Source: Membranipora membranacea (lineage: Eukaryota > Bryozoa > Gymnolaemata > Cheilostomatida > Membraniporidae). Taken from it: 64,000 nucleotides of DNA. Every line of letters starts with the position of its first letter. Within the stretch, counting starts at the first letter, position 1. The notes below the pieces were generated by a model. It saw only the letters and a program-made list of their open reading frames with translations. It ran no database searches and had not been told where the DNA came from. Location: contig OU612068.1 of the NCBI GenBank assembly GCA_914767715.1, positions 308,001 through 372,000 on the forward strand, given 5' to 3'. The position numbers and the translations under genes are program-made. Below, piece after piece: positions 11,601 through 23,534 of this stretch.

Positions 11601-13482
11601 ACTACGTACAAGGTTGTTTAAAAGGGAGAAAATGATTTGGCACAATTCTGTGAACGACAGCTCTTTGGTAACAATAACAACAGAGTGTTGATTCGAGACA
11701 TTCTCTCAGATATTTGTGGTTATAAAACTCTTCTCCCTAAATCCTAAGACTAACATTAACATGACAGCCCTCATGGCATTCTTACGTAATCATAGTGTCT
11801 ATATATCTGTATATCCTGGTATTACATCCTATATGCTGGTGTTACATGTGTGCTGAGAGCACGCTCCCTCTCACTCTCTCCCAAACACTCTCCCTTCCAC
11901 ACACATACACAAGTATACACATAATATGTCTGTGTGTCACCAAGGTGTCACAGTATCATTATCTCTCAGCATTCACTGTTCTGTTTTGTTGCCATAGTTT
12001 ATTGTTGTAGTCAAAGCATCTTTTAATTGTATCAGTATATTGCATGACAGGTAATTAGTTAATATAAGGTGTAGAGTGAAATTTTGGCGCTTCTAAAGTT
12101 GAGAGATTAAATATTTCTAAAGCTGTTTATTACATGCTGAGATACATAAGCTTAATATAACTGCTCTAATTATCTGGAGCTGCTGATAACTTCATGTAAT
12201 AACTACGACTACGACGGCGTGTCATCTGAGAATAGAGAAGTTGTATAACCTTTAATTTAATTGTCTTGTTTTGTGTATAGAAAGAAGGGAACCATCTTCT
12301 ATGTTTGTAGCCACGCATAACGACTTCCTACCATTGCAGGTTTCTAGCCAGTGTAAGTTTGTAACAGGAGAGTGGTCTTACATGGTGATATCACTGAGCT
12401 ATATCTAGAGCTCATACTCTGCCTGACCATTTCAAGCAAACCCAGACCCTGCCAGGGTTACTGTCGGTATTATGACTGTTGAATACCACTACTAGAAAGT
12501 AACCTGGGCAGAAGTTGAGCATTCAACTGGATTCTTCCCTGAAATTCCCTGTCTACATGTATCAGAGCAGCTTTACGCTTGAATTATGAAACCCAAGGTT
12601 AAGTGAAGGTCAGGATATCACTACCAGATTTCCTTGTCAATGTTGTTGTGCTGATCAAGGAAACAAACAGCCTTGGCTCTCTATGATGTACACGTGTATG
12701 AAATATTAAATAAAATATGTTATGTCAGGCTTTATTTATGACCTACATATCACCAGCATAGAGCATTCATGCCACTGAGTATAGAGATTGATGATAGATT
12801 GATACAGGATAAGTCATCTGTTGGGGTTAAGTCTTTTTTCCCTTGTCTTTAGTCTTTATTACCTTGTATGGTATTGTATTGGTTTGATCAGGTTTGATTA
12901 AGATGGATTTTCTAGTAACAGTTTTCAGTACATTGACATGTCATATTGTCACGCTCATTTAGTGACAGACTGGATCATTCATAATTTTATCTTGAGACAC
13001 ATGGTAGCGATAAAGTCTCGCATTCATTCAGAGAAAGTATGTAATAACATCACACTCATACTGTCAGAAAGTTTTCTATCGTGCGTCTCTCTGTTACAAA
13101 TAACCTTAGCTATGGTGTGGTTATAGCAATGAACTAAACCTTTAGGTTTAGTTTGGTTCATTGGTTATAGAGGCCCATAGTGTGGTTCTGTGTATCTTGT
13201 AAATATTGGAGACACGGAACAAGAAGGAAAACATTCTGGTATCCGTAATCTGCGTTGGCTTCTTAGACAACTTATGGTTGTAAGATATTTACCTGCGACT
13301 GGGCCACGTTCAAATATGACATAGTCTCTGCCCATAGTAGACATGAAGGAGCCAAGCTGCAATCCAGCGGGTCCAGCTCCAACAACACAGTAGTCTTTAG
13401 ATAGAGCTTCAGCGCTCATATCACGTACCAGCAGCGCACATCCTACCAGCAGGATTAGTGACATTACAGTGACACTCATCAT
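5092..13482 (-). CDS. FOXRED2: FAD-dependent oxidoreductase of the ER lumen (FOXRED2/ERFAD)
   Basis: FOXRED2 (ERFAD) is an ER-lumenal flavoprotein linked in vertebrates to ER-associated degradation. Eleven coding exons join in frame on the minus strand: 13482-13293, 11149-11008, 10540-10364, 9905-9775, 9410-9290, 7395-7177, 6839-6673, 6407-6242, 6092-5854, 5551-5428 and 5236-5092 (606 aa). Residues 1-24 are a hydrophobic signal peptide. The FAD-binding GAGPAG motif lies at residues 35-40, followed by [17 protein letters not shown] and [10 protein letters not shown]. An ATG motif (MATGY) comes next, then a second dinucleotide site (GRGNSAFE) and late family blocks ([32 protein letters not shown]). 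The start is the first ATG of an exon entered through an acceptor at about 13491, so a 5' UTR exon lies upstream. The protein ends in SVLS, shorter than vertebrate members and without a KDEL-like tail. Introns carry a 17-bp and several other minisatellites. Confidence 0.93.
5612..5654. repeat. (TA)n microsatellite
   Basis: About 21 TA dinucleotides in a FOXRED2 intron, just upstream (in gene sense) of exon 10. Confidence 0.97.
7101..7178 (-). repeat. 17-bp repeat carrying the FOXRED2 exon-6 donor
   Basis: On the minus strand the exon end and donor (ATTCAATGA then GTAAGTAG) recur about five times at a 17-bp period, with GTAAGT or GTACGT in the donor position. The coding junction is the copy nearest the exon (7176/7177). 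Reading past it meets TAA at once, so downstream donors would truncate the protein. Confidence 0.85.
7527..7607. repeat. Hairpin, about 40-bp arms
   Basis: Near-perfect inverted repeat in a FOXRED2 intron. The left arm runs from GATAAAATACC through GATGATTTATGAGC, and the right arm returns through GCTCATAAATCATC to GGTATCTTATC. Only a few mismatches are visible and the loop is almost absent. Confidence 0.8.
7615..7681. mobile_element. Small foldback element (TAGCCTTGTCAC ends)
   Basis: Imperfect hairpin starting TAGCCTTGTCACCGGC and ending GCGTGACGAAGGCTTA. Its termini match those of the perfect hairpin at 39335-39401, so the two look like copies of one short non-autonomous foldback family. 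Confidence 0.55.
7713..8392. repeat. 17-bp minisatellite in FOXRED2 intron
   Basis: About 40 head-to-tail copies of a 17-bp unit (ATACCTAGAGCCTTGCA), with variants ending TTACA or CTACA clustered in blocks. It lies wholly inside the intron between exons 9290-9410 and 7177-7395. There are no spacers. Confidence 0.97.
8985..9035 (+). other. tRNA-like 3' half (SINE remnant?)
   Basis: A box-B-like GGTTCAAGTCC lies in a plausible T-arm context (CAGGG, loop TTCAAGT, CCCGG). I could not find a matching D-arm or cloverleaf upstream, so this is at best a fragment of a tRNA-derived repeat in a FOXRED2 intron, not a tRNA gene. Confidence 0.3.
9061..9093. repeat. Perfect 16-bp hairpin
   Basis: GAATGGTTAGAATCCA, one base, then TGGATTCTAACCATTC: a perfect inverted repeat in a FOXRED2 intron. 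Confidence 0.85.
10205..10352. repeat. About 21-bp minisatellite next to a FOXRED2 donor
   Basis: About seven degenerate copies of a unit like GGTTACAGTTAAGGACTTAAA. It ends about 12 bp from the donor of the exon at 10364-10540. Confidence 0.9.
11143..11290 (-). repeat. 25-bp repeat carrying the FOXRED2 exon-2 acceptor
   Basis: Six head-to-tail 25-bp units. On the minus strand five of them read TTTACAG then GTAAT, which is the acceptor and first bases of the coding exon that ends at 11149. The exon-proximal copy is the real junction, and the others are decoy acceptors 25-125 nt upstream in the transcript. Confidence 0.88.
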
Positions 13483-13490
13483 ACTTTCTA

Positions 13491-14543
13491 CCTGAAATGT
13501 AAAAAAATGTGCCGGGTTAATATCACAGCCTTCTGTAGTTGGCCTGTGGTTAATATCATGGTGAGATAAATCTCTTCCAATTATTCCTACCATAAATATC
13601 ATGAAAATAAGTGATATGTTATATATGATACAGTAAAAGGCTGACGCATAAGGATTAGCCTGGTCCCGCAATTAATGCTAAATTATGAATCGGTACATCA
13701 CATCGACCCATGTCACCGTCTTACGAATTCGATCTTGTCCACGCTAACAGCCAACTAAGCATCAACATGTCCTAAGCAGGTATGGGGAAATGATGAAGAT
13801 GGCCATTCTTGTCCTTGAAATGAGTGAAGCGATAGCTTCTCCATTGATTTACTTTAGTTTAGTATAAACAGCGGAAAATGGTGTATGGTAAGCCAGGGAG
13901 AATGAATCCATTCTCCCTGCTCTGCATTGATAAAGAAACAAAGAAGATTGATTGACATACTTTTAATTTTAAAAATTGAACAATGAACAACAACTCCAGT
14001 AGTATGGCAAAGCAACTGTAAATTACTACACCCAAGGAGTAACAGCTGCTCATTGTTACACCATACAAACCACAGATGTACTGCAGCAAAGCTGCAGCCC
14101 AGAATGAAAGAGGGAATTCTTTCCCTCATTCTTTCACTGCAGGGGGCCTTTGATACAAACATCATATGGGTTGTCATGATGATTATTAGGGTTCTTAATA
14201 AATTACTCCAGTTCTTATTTAGGAGACATCAACAGCTACTCAGTCATAGCAAACTAACAAATATTTTATTGAGTCTGGTTGTCCACAACTTACTTCTCTT
14301 AGCAGTCAGTAATGAAGGCTCTCTCAGAAGCGGCTGTCCCTCTCCAATAGCCACAATCAAGTAAATAAACATGATGGGAAAAACTTTATCAAACAGCACC
14401 TGTCTCTTTGGTAATCACTAACATGTGGTAGGCGTGGTCGAAGGCCGGGCTTCACATCATGATGGCCAATCAGAATTTACAAACAATGTTTACAACTTTA
14501 CCCAAGATGCACCTTACACTGAGGTGTCACTAAAAATAAAAAA
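13491..14543. promoter_or_regulatory. Shared FOXRED2/DNAJB11 upstream region
   Basis: The two coding starts (13482 on minus, 14544 on plus) face away from each other about 1.06 kb apart. A FOXRED2 5' UTR exon and both promoters must lie here or just beyond. A CCAAT box in a good NF-Y context (GGCCAATCAGA) occurs at about 14464-14474, about 75 bp before the DNAJB11 ATG. I looked for a canonical ER-stress element (CCAAT-N9-CCACG) and did not find one. An imperfect inverted repeat sits at about 14098-14140. Promoter function is inferred from geometry only. Confidence 0.45.
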
Positions 14544-17500
14544 ATGGCAGCCCCCATGAAAATTTGTGTTGCCTTGATCATCTTCTCTATTTTGGTGATA
14601 TCTGCACTAGCAGGGTGAGTATGATAATATCCACTATCACCATTTAGTCATATAATGGTTGTTATTCTTGACTTCTGTTGCATTCTTGTTGAAACTACTC
14701 AGAAAATGCTGAAAAAGTATGAATTTCATGAAAACTTTTTATTATCATGATGATGATGATGATGAAAGTTATGTGTGGTGTATCTATTTCCCATGCAAAG
14801 CCTCAACTCATTCAATCACCATTAAAAGAAAAGAGCCAGTAATTCTCTGCTAGGTAGACCTAAGATCAAGAAGTTCCTCCTTGCTAGGACTAGCTAGAGT
14901 AATCATCCTTTCACACAGCCCCACCCCCCTCTCCCCAACAAATAATATAACAAAAAAATGACGTCCCTTTCCGTCAGTTGTGAAACTTATCTGAACCTGA
15001 ATCTGTTACCTGAACCTGAAGATATCAGGCCTCAAATATATATGCATAGTGATTTTGATCTTTTCTGGCCAATTTTTTTCTGAAGAGACTTCACAGGAAG
15101 TCATATTGAATCTGAAGTACACACTTTTATGTTAATAATATATCCTTCACCTGCACTATTACCAGTGTTATGTTATGCTATGTTAGTTTCTAGGGATAAT
15201 TCCATCTGTTTTGTAACCCATGACAATTCACAACTATCAGCCTCAACGCTGTGATAGCTATTCAATGTGACTTCCTGTATATGCCTCGGATGTCATGGCA
15301 CTCTCTTGTTCTTAGCTTAAATCCATATTTCAATTCTGAGTAGGATTTACTGCCTTCTTTTACAACAGCTTGATTTTAATTTTACAGAAGGGACTTTTAT
15401 AAGATTCTGGGTGTGAAGAAGAGTGCAAATAAGAATCAGATTAAGAAAGCATACAGGAAGTTAGCGAAGGAAATGCACCCTGATAAAAATAAGGATGACC
15501 CGATGGCCACAGAGAACTTCCAGAACCTGGGAGCTGCGTATGAGGTGCTGAGTGATGACGATAAGAGGAAGAAGTATGACCGGTGTGGAGAGGATTGTCT
15601 GAAGGAGGGAGATATGGGAGGAGATCCATTCTCCAGGTGAGTACAAGTTAACTACTCTCACATAGGGACATTCTCCTGCAAAGAGTAATATATAATGTTT
15701 GTTTGTGTGGATGTCTGGCCGTATGTATGTAATACTTTATAACGATGACATGAATATGCTGTAATATGTCTCCTGCTTATCTGAAACACAATAAGTTCTG
15801 TATTTTCAGCTTTTTTGGAGACTTTGGAGGATTTGGATTTGGAGGCGGACAGAGAGGTGAGAGAGAGACACCGAAGGGTGGAGATGTTAAGATGGATCTG
15901 TTTGTGAGCCTCGAGGAGATGTACAATGGTAACTTCATTGAGGTAACGTTTACTTCCTGTTTGTCATAATGTGTCAAAAAGCTTTTGTAAAAGTATTTGA
16001 AATGTTTAAATTATATACTGTTACAGTTATCACTCTAGGCGATTTATTGAGTGGTATGTTTGTTGTAGTTTCCTATTAATTTCATGAACTCAGTATTATT
16101 ATTGGCTCTGATTGGCCAGGGAACTACCAATGATATCAGGAGTTTACTTAATGACAGAACAGCTCATTATTATTTGTGTTTGATGTCTGTAAATGAAACA
16201 CATCTGCAGTAAATAAAAGCTATTTGCGAGAGCCGTAATGTTTCTATTTTTATAATTATCTCTTATTGATCTTATCTTAACAGGTGGTAAGGAGAAAGAG
16301 AGTACCAAAACCAGCTAAAGGTACACGAGAATGTAACTGTCGACAAGAGATGATAACTCAACAGATCGGACAGGGCAGATTTACTATGACTCAACAACAA
16401 GTGTGTGACGAGTGTCCTAACGTCAAGTAAGTCTGGTGATGTCACGGTGATGTCAAGTAAGTCATGTGATGTCAAGTAAGTCATGTTATGTCAGGGTGTC
16501 ACTTGTACCTCACAGGCGGAGAATCCATAATCTTAGAATTCTAATTCCACTTTAACGCTCATATGGCTTATCATTATATCGGAGAATCTTCTTCAGCAAG
16601 GAGCTCTTGAAAAATCAAAACTTCCTAATATTCTAGGAGCTGTGTGTGTTTTTATTATTCTGTAGGGTATTGTTGTAAGATTCAGTATAAACACCATGAG
16701 CGTGGTCCTGAACTGAATCTTTCTGTAACAACCGCTAAAGTCATCTCATCATCATTAATGGGGGCCCTAATAAGAATTTTCTGGTTTTTTTCCACTTATA
16801 TCAATTAGTTGGTTGGAGTGCGTTTATATTGATTAAATGAGCAGCTCCACATATAGAGTTTTTCTCCAGGTGACATATTGTTATGACACTCCTCTCTCTC
16901 TCTCTCACACCTACAGATTAGTTACTGAGGAGAGAGTATTAGAAGTAGAGATAGAGCCAGGTATGAGAGACGGACAGGAGTATCCATTCGTCGCTGAGGG
17001 AGAACCTCACATAGACGGAGAACCAGGAGATCTCAAGTTCAGAATAATGCAAACAAAGCATCCTAGATTTGAGCGTAGGGGAGAGGATCTATTCACCAAT
17101 GTTACTCTCTCACTAGTCGAGGCACTTACTGGCTTCGAGTATCATATACCTCATCTTGATGGTAGAAAGGTGAGCCAATCACACCGGGCGAATCACACCG
17201 GGCTCCACCGCCAAACAATATACAAAAAACTGAATTCTTTTTGCCTCAACAAATAAATAGGGCAGGAGTTTAGCGATTGCATAAAAGTAACTCTAAACTG
17301 ACTCTAAATTTTGCAGAAGGTATAGTGATGGTTTGGTAATAACCTCAAGTTTTTTGTTTCACTTATTAATCATTTGTCTGTTTATGCTAATATTATGTTG
17401 AGTTATTATGTTAGGTTACTTGTCATCTTCTGATTGGTCCCTTCAGATGCATGTAGTTCCCTTTCTACCAGGAAGTGCTTTAGTTATATGTGTGTAAAGT

Positions 17501-18407
17501 GTAATGAGCTGTATACTATAATAGCTCAGCTGGTTATAGCTGAGTGAGGCGGCTTAGAGCTACTCATACAAATCATCAACTCAGGTTTTATATATTCTAC
17601 TAAAGTCTACTGCACATGAGTAACTTAGGTAGATAGAGATCATACTGTGACATGTAGGTGTCACTATGGCATACTGTTAGGCAGTAATATAGCTAAACTA
17701 ACACCTCATAATAAACAAAACCCTGGTCCTCAACAGCAGGTACAAATAACCAGTCAGAGTGAGGAGATAGTGAGCTCCTGTCTCAGCCTATATCTCAGCC
17801 TATATCTCAGCCTATATCTCAGCTCACTATTTATTAACCAGGTGAAAGTAACTCGAGAGAAGGTGACATGGCCAGGAGCTAAGATAAGAAAATCAGGAGA
17901 AGGAATGCCTAACTATGAGAACAATAATGTCAAAGGATCTCTATATATTACATTCGATGTACAGTTCCCAAAAATAGAATTTAGCGAAGAGGAAAAGAAA
18001 TGTAAGTAATGGCTAATATATTCTTGTTCACGGATGGTTATATGAATTATTGACCTTATGACCCGGGAGATTGGCAGTCCTGTCACCTGAACAATGTACA
18101 TTATATTTTATTCAATCTAAATATCAACTTCCTATAAGTTCTACTAGGCCTTCAGAGCAGGGCTGCTCCTGACTATAAGTTGTTCAATTGTTAATCCCCC
18201 AAAGTAGTTTTATGCAACCCTTAATCTTCTGCACCTGTCGACTGACTGATGGTGGCCATCAATACTGCGTAGGTTGACATGCTTGTTTTCAAGATAGGAT
18301 TTGTTAACTCACTGCTTTTATTTCTTATTGTAGTATTAGAATCAGTCCTCGGACCAAAGTATGAGAAGTTTATGAGTCGGTCGTATAACGGACTCCAGGG
18401 CTTCTGA
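14544..18407 (+). CDS. DNAJB11: DnaJ homologue DNAJB11 (ERdj3), ER co-chaperone
   Basis: ERdj3 is a soluble ER-lumen Hsp40 that stimulates BiP and binds unfolded clients. Seven exons join in frame: 14544-14614, 15388-15636, 15810-15942, 16284-16426, 16917-17169, 17842-18001 and 18334-18407 (360 aa, close to the vertebrate length). Residues 1-24 are a signal peptide. The J-domain starts at about residue 25 (RDFYKILGV), with the HPD catalytic triad at 54-56. A Gly/Phe segment follows ([13 protein letters not shown]). The C-terminal domains include the short cysteine cluster typical of ERdj3 (ECNCRQ and VCDECP) and the family C-terminus YNGLQGF. Exons 4-7 lie in duplication copy A. Identical or near-identical copies of them occur at 25445-27894, so exon 3 could in principle splice to either set. 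It is convergent with NAGS. Confidence 0.96.
16421..16490 (+). repeat. Tandem donors at DNAJB11 exon 4
   Basis: The exon-4 donor context (GTCAA then GTAAGTC) occurs three times in a row here, at 16422, at about 16452 and at about 16471. Copy B has only two (from 25583). Reading past the first donor gives AAG TAA, so downstream donors would truncate the protein. Confidence 0.8.
17790..17841 (+). repeat. 12-bp acceptor-like repeat before DNAJB11 exon 6
   Basis: About four copies of a pyrimidine-rich unit ending in CAG (CCTATATCTCAG) lead into the true acceptor (TTAACCAG) at 17841. The same array is present in copy B at about 26970-27021. Confidence 0.75.
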
Positions 18408-19554
18408 CCGGGACAACTCCTCACTTAGGAAATTCATCGTCATACTATCAAAGTATCCATCCAGGCATAACGTGCAAAGCTGTTCAAATTAGTTATTATA
18501 CATTAACAGTGTATAAATGTTTTCAAAGCTCAAAAAACTTATAAGAAGGCATGTAAATCATTGATATATACCTGTATATTTCTGAGCTGGTTGTAGCTAC
18601 CCACACAGTGTATTGTTTTGTGTGACAGCCGCTCAAGTATTACCATGTTTATTATCGATCCTCTGATAAGCACTCTGTTCTTGTAGCCATAATTGACTGC
18701 TGATAGATGATGTGTACTCTAAATTCTCAGTGTGTGCATTTTTTCGTTTCTATGAAGATTTGAAGTTTATCTCATAACTTTGCCTACAGCTAGTATATTG
18801 TCAATGTTCACAAAGCAAGAACTTAACTCATCCTCAATCAATTATAGCTGAACATTTTCCATCACGGAGTAGAAAATCACCGATATCATTTCAGACTTAA
18901 AAGTAAATAACATGGTAAATGATGCATAGTTAGAGGATATAATTAATGTATTTATTTTGTTGATGTATAGATTGAAGAATATTTTCAATATAAACACACA
19001 AGGAGATTGCTGTCTAAATCATATCATATGCATGGAATGTTTGTACCAGAAATCAATCAGACTTATAACAGAGATACACGATTCAGACATGTACTGGGGG
19101 GGGGGGGGGGGATATATAGTCCTCAGACAAGCTGACAAAAGGAAAAATTGCAATTGATAAAAAATACTTTAGGCAATGCTGGGTAGCTGGTTTATGTATA
19201 TTATTTGGCATGTAGGTTTTTATCTAGATGATATATTGACTAATATTGACGACTAAATATTAATCTGCTGGTGTATCAACTACAAGTAGAATTTAATGGT
19301 GCAGAACATTACAAGGTTCGATGATGTAGAAGTGATTCAAATGAGGAGGAAGTGATGTCCTAATAGTTGATACAGATTACTAATGTATACCAGTAACTGT
19401 ACAGCAGTAGCTTGGTTGTGTTATGACATGAGGGAGCCTGTTTCCTTGTTAGTTGTATGACATACAGTAGCTAATTTTTGGTGTTATATTAATAAGAGAC
19501 CCTGAGTTTCAGACTCATGAGGTATTTACAGTGAACAACAGACAGCCAGTTTTG
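18408..19554. other. Intergenic gap between DNAJB11 and NAGS 3' ends (copy A)
   Basis: Non-coding in my reading. It holds a poly-G run at about 19097-19110, which is absent from copy B, and AT-rich 3' flanks. The copy B counterpart is 27895-29061. Confidence 0.55.
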
Positions 19555-19727
19555 TCACTGAGCTCCTTTTTGTTTTGTAGTCTTGTTTCCTTCACCTCCA
19601 TCAACAAATGAATCGGGGCGTGTCTCGCACTCTTCCACTAATGCGTGTAAATCCTGTGCACTCATCCCATACCTATAAAATGAGAATACAGGCTAATATA
19701 CACTTGATTGCGATGTTCATTGTGGTG

Positions 19728-20100
19728 GATGGATGGATTTTATTACTATCACTGACAAAATGAGTCGCGAAATACAGTGTAATTGCTGGCACTTTGAATC
19801 AGCAAGAAAAAGCGAAGACACTTGGAATAAAAAATCAAATCTCTGTCTAAAAAAGTATTTCGTTTAAAACAGTCTCTCCCCAGTGAGCTTCTATGTTTTA
19901 CTGTACAGTATCTGCCAGATGGACATTTACTCAACAAACCATTGATGAAATGATCCTCATCGTGAATATAGCATAAGGCCAGGGTTCGTGTCTGATTGTC
20001 CATCATGGTATAAATATCGGGATGTTCAATGCCTAACTTAATAGCGTCCTTGAAAATTTTGAGATCTGATTGATTAGCTATGCAGCCTATGATGCAAGTG
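19728..20100. mobile_element. 373-bp insertion specific to copy A
   Basis: This segment interrupts sequence that is continuous in copy B at 29233/29234. It begins with GATG repeats. On the minus strand it reads open as CIIGCIANQSDLKIFKDA through HDEDHFINGLLSKCP and beyond, which looks protein-like but which I do not recognise. I see no clear terminal repeats. It could be an insertion after duplication, a captured exon or retrocopy fragment, or a segment lost from copy B. Confidence 0.6.
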
Positions 20101-23100
20101 AATTTGAGCTGTGTAGTACGGCACGAGGGGCGGCTGCCTTGACAATTGGACTCTAAACTGATCACAAACAGTTGAAGAGCAAACCCCCCCCCTCCCCACG
20201 TACACTGGTTTGACTTAGACTTAGTAGTAATTAGGTGGCTACTTGCTGCAGTGAATCAACGAAGAAATAGCTGCCTCCAGTGACAGTGAACTAACATCAA
20301 TTATGTCAGTGTGTGCTGATAACCTTGTCACACAATTAACACATGCTGCTGGGGCCGGCTATAAGGAGGCTATAAGGAGGCGGTAGGCCTACTAGAGAAA
20401 GCCTTGAAGCAGCGCTCGACACATGGTTTTCATCTGGATAACTGTGTGCAGTGGTATGCACACTACTGTATGTTACATCTCACACCAAAGGGATATACAT
20501 GCTCAAGATCCCAATACCTTTTATCCAAAGTTAGGACCAGCAGATTATTAAATAGCTTCATACCGGATATCATTACGATATTAAACAACAGAGACATTCC
20601 TACACCCTCAATGTGATAGGTCACTTACTATTATTACCAAATAAATTAATCTTATCTTATAATCAAGTTTCTATACATCTCATCTTCCTCAGCAGAATGA
20701 CCACTTCATTGCATCTCATACTTCTATTAAGTTGGCTGCAGGCATGAGATGTACAGACAATGCCTCAAACCGTTCTGAGTCTCTGTTATAGTGATGTAGG
20801 GCTCAAACACAAACCTGCGATGTGCTGACATGCTACGGACTGTCTGTTTATTAAAATTGATATTTCTGAAGGCATTTAAAATTAAAAAGTAACTACTTAC
20901 CAGAAAACATGGTAGTGGTCAAGCTTAATTATCCCATCGCTTCTGACTTCATACCTGTCAATAAAAATGGTTTTTAAATAAAGTACCATGTAAACAGAGA
21001 GGGGGAGTGGTCTAGGGCCCCTGGCCTATGACATCTGGTACTCAGTCTGAGAAAACCTCAGGTACTCAGTCTGAGAAAACTTTGTGAATAAGGCTGGTCT
21101 TGTTCCATTATTTGTACATCATTTCTTTGGTATTGCTAATGCTATGATATTTAGTCAAACATTTAGCATAATAATGAAAAAAAGAGTAGTTTGAAGCAAG
21201 GGCTCAGCCAGTAGTCTGCAGACCAGATTGGCCGCTCGATTAGGACTTCCTCACATACAGTAATATAACTGCAGCAGAGGCAACTCACCAGCTGTTGAAG
21301 ACATTATTAGCCCGAGATCTCCAGAACATATTACTATAATCGTGTTTGAGCTGCTGCCACAAGATCTCACTGTTAAAGTTTCCTCTCTCTTCTTTAGATA
21401 CGGCAAACTTATCGAGATAATAAATAGCCGGCGGCAGCGAGGGGAGACAACGTACAATAGCACACGACTTCATATCAAATGTCAGGTAGATAGACTCTAG
21501 TGTATCGGGGAGGTCCCTCCAGTACTCGGCTGAGACGCGACGCTCAAACGAACTGAAACAAATTATATGGGTATAATACACATATAAAATACAACAACCT
21601 GACTTTATGGGTATAAGATTTTGTGAAGGAAATACCTAACAGTAATATCTCTTATTTCCTATCATAACTTTGCCTCCAACCAATAAATTTAATCTAATTT
21701 TAAGAGTTGTTATACAGCGTCGAAAGAGAGGGCAACTCCCTATAGTCATATTTTATTCACATAGATAATTGAAATCAGGGAGTGTAGAATTGTTAGTAAG
21801 AGAGAACAAACCTTTCAACCAGAGCAGGGAGAATACTGGACAGTTTCTTTCCTTGTTTATCCCCAATCTGCACAACGTCATCGAGACTTGAGTATCGCTT
21901 CACTGGTACCACTTTTTTAAACATTGTTCCAACACCTGAAAAAAATATCAATATTATTCTTAACACAGTAATCCTCGTAAGCTAAGGGCCAATTCCGTTA
22001 CTTATATGTTCAAATTTAATCAGGTTAGTATAACTATCATGTCCTTCTATTTGAGTTTCTCAGCTCAATTATAAAGTCTTAGGGATTTTAGGTTTAGGAC
22101 CTACTCTTACGATGGTACAAGACAACCGAGTAAGACAACCGAGTAAGACAAGTGTGATATTGTTCTTGCGTATATATCACTCACATCATCTTATTAAATA
22201 GAAAGTTATGAGAAGGTTCTGCTATACAAGGTATGAAGTTTTAGTGTTCTCTGTCAATCTTTGACAATGATATGACCTATATGGTGCAACATTCTGAGGG
22301 ATTACAACTCAGCAAAGAGACAAACATTGTTACGTACAAGAAATCTCTAAAATTGACATAGAGACTAGAGATTAGAGACTACCAGGATCTGATTTGTTGG
22401 ACTCTTTCACAGATGAAACTTGCTGATCAAGATTTTATGGTCAAAGTCGTATTGAAAACAATATAATGTACAATTATATACAGTATCTCAACTTCTCCAT
22501 CAATCAGCATATAATAATGTCTTATACAGCTGACTGTGGGCTGACAGTAAGCTGACCTACTGACCTCTCTGTGTGAGCAGCTCTGTAAGCACATCCCCAG
22601 CTGATGTAATCACATATGAGCTCTTCTTAGGTAACATCTTCAGTATATCACATACTTTACCAAACTGTAATCAAAATCTCAACTTTAACAAGGGCGCACA
22701 ACTAACAATACTTCTAAACATAGAATATATAAACACATCCCTTCAAGATTGGAAATTTGTAATATGGGGCCATGATTCAAAAACGCTAGACAACTTGTGG
22801 AGGGTTCATTTCATTCAGAAAACTTCTTCTCCAGTAAAAATTTTCAATCTGTATCTTACATCTACCAATCATCAGTATCTCTGCACTACTACTACTATTT
22901 GATATACAGGCCATTTCTTAGCATTTCATATTTCATAGCTTGAACATCATAACTGGAGGTGAGATAACAGAATGATTGAGTAGAGCACAGCAGCTATAGA
23001 TAGTGATTGAGTAGAGCACAGCAGCTATAGATAGTGATTATAAGATAAGACTTACTCTGTCAGCGATATCGTCATTCCACCACGGCTGACCTTCAAACTT

Positions 23101-23342
23101 CTGTAACTCAGATTCTCTGGGTAAAAACACGGTAGTTACTCTCTGTAATAAATAACAAATATCATTGTGGGAGCTTTTAATTTGCTTAATCTATCCAGGC
23201 AGATTGAGTGCCCTATATTAATTACTTTTTGGATTTTCTTTTGACCACATCATATATGGAAGAGAGAAGAAGAAGAAGAAGACAGATTAAGACATAATGA
23301 TATACACGACGAGTAGAGAGTAGACTATGACTAACCCAGATC

Positions 23343-23455
23343 AAGTTTAATCCAATTGCCTGCATTGCAGTTGCTCCTTTCCACTGGTCACGCCTGACCA
23401 GTGGATCGGGAGCAACTTCGAATGAAGGCAATTGGACCAAACTTGGTTTATGACT
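23343..23455. repeat. Long imperfect hairpin beside the NAGS exon-6 donors (copy A)
   Basis: Arms of about 49 bp (AAGTTTAATCCAATTGCCTG on the left, returning through CAATTGGACCAAACTT) with a short centre. In the NAGS transcript it lies immediately after the tandem donor array. The same structure is in copy B at about 32482-32590. Confidence 0.8.
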
Positions 23456-23534
23456 CACCTGACCCTTGTGACTGTGACTCACCTGACCCTTGTGACTGTG
23501 ACTTACCTGGCCCTTGTGACTGTGACTTACCTGG
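23456..23534 (-). repeat. 24-bp tandem donors at NAGS exon 6 (copy A, 4 donors)
   Basis: On the minus strand the end of exon 6 (CACAAGGGCCAG then GTAAGT) is repeated four times at a 24-bp period, each with GTAAGT or GTGAGT. The unit is in frame and stop-free, so each downstream donor would add eight residues, VSHSHKGQ. Copy B has three donors. Confidence 0.9.

Noticed and set aside
13854-14364. Overlapping ORFs on both strands of about 76-107 codons
   Set aside because: They sit in the FOXRED2/DNAJB11 upstream gap over an imperfect inverted repeat and show no family features.
14430-14480. Canonical ER-stress element (CCAAT-N9-CCACG) near DNAJB11
   Set aside because: A CCAAT box and a CGTGG word are both present, but spacing and orientation do not fit.
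22573-22902. 109-codon plus-strand ORF
   Set aside because: Antisense shadow of a NAGS exon (22565-22664) and its intron.
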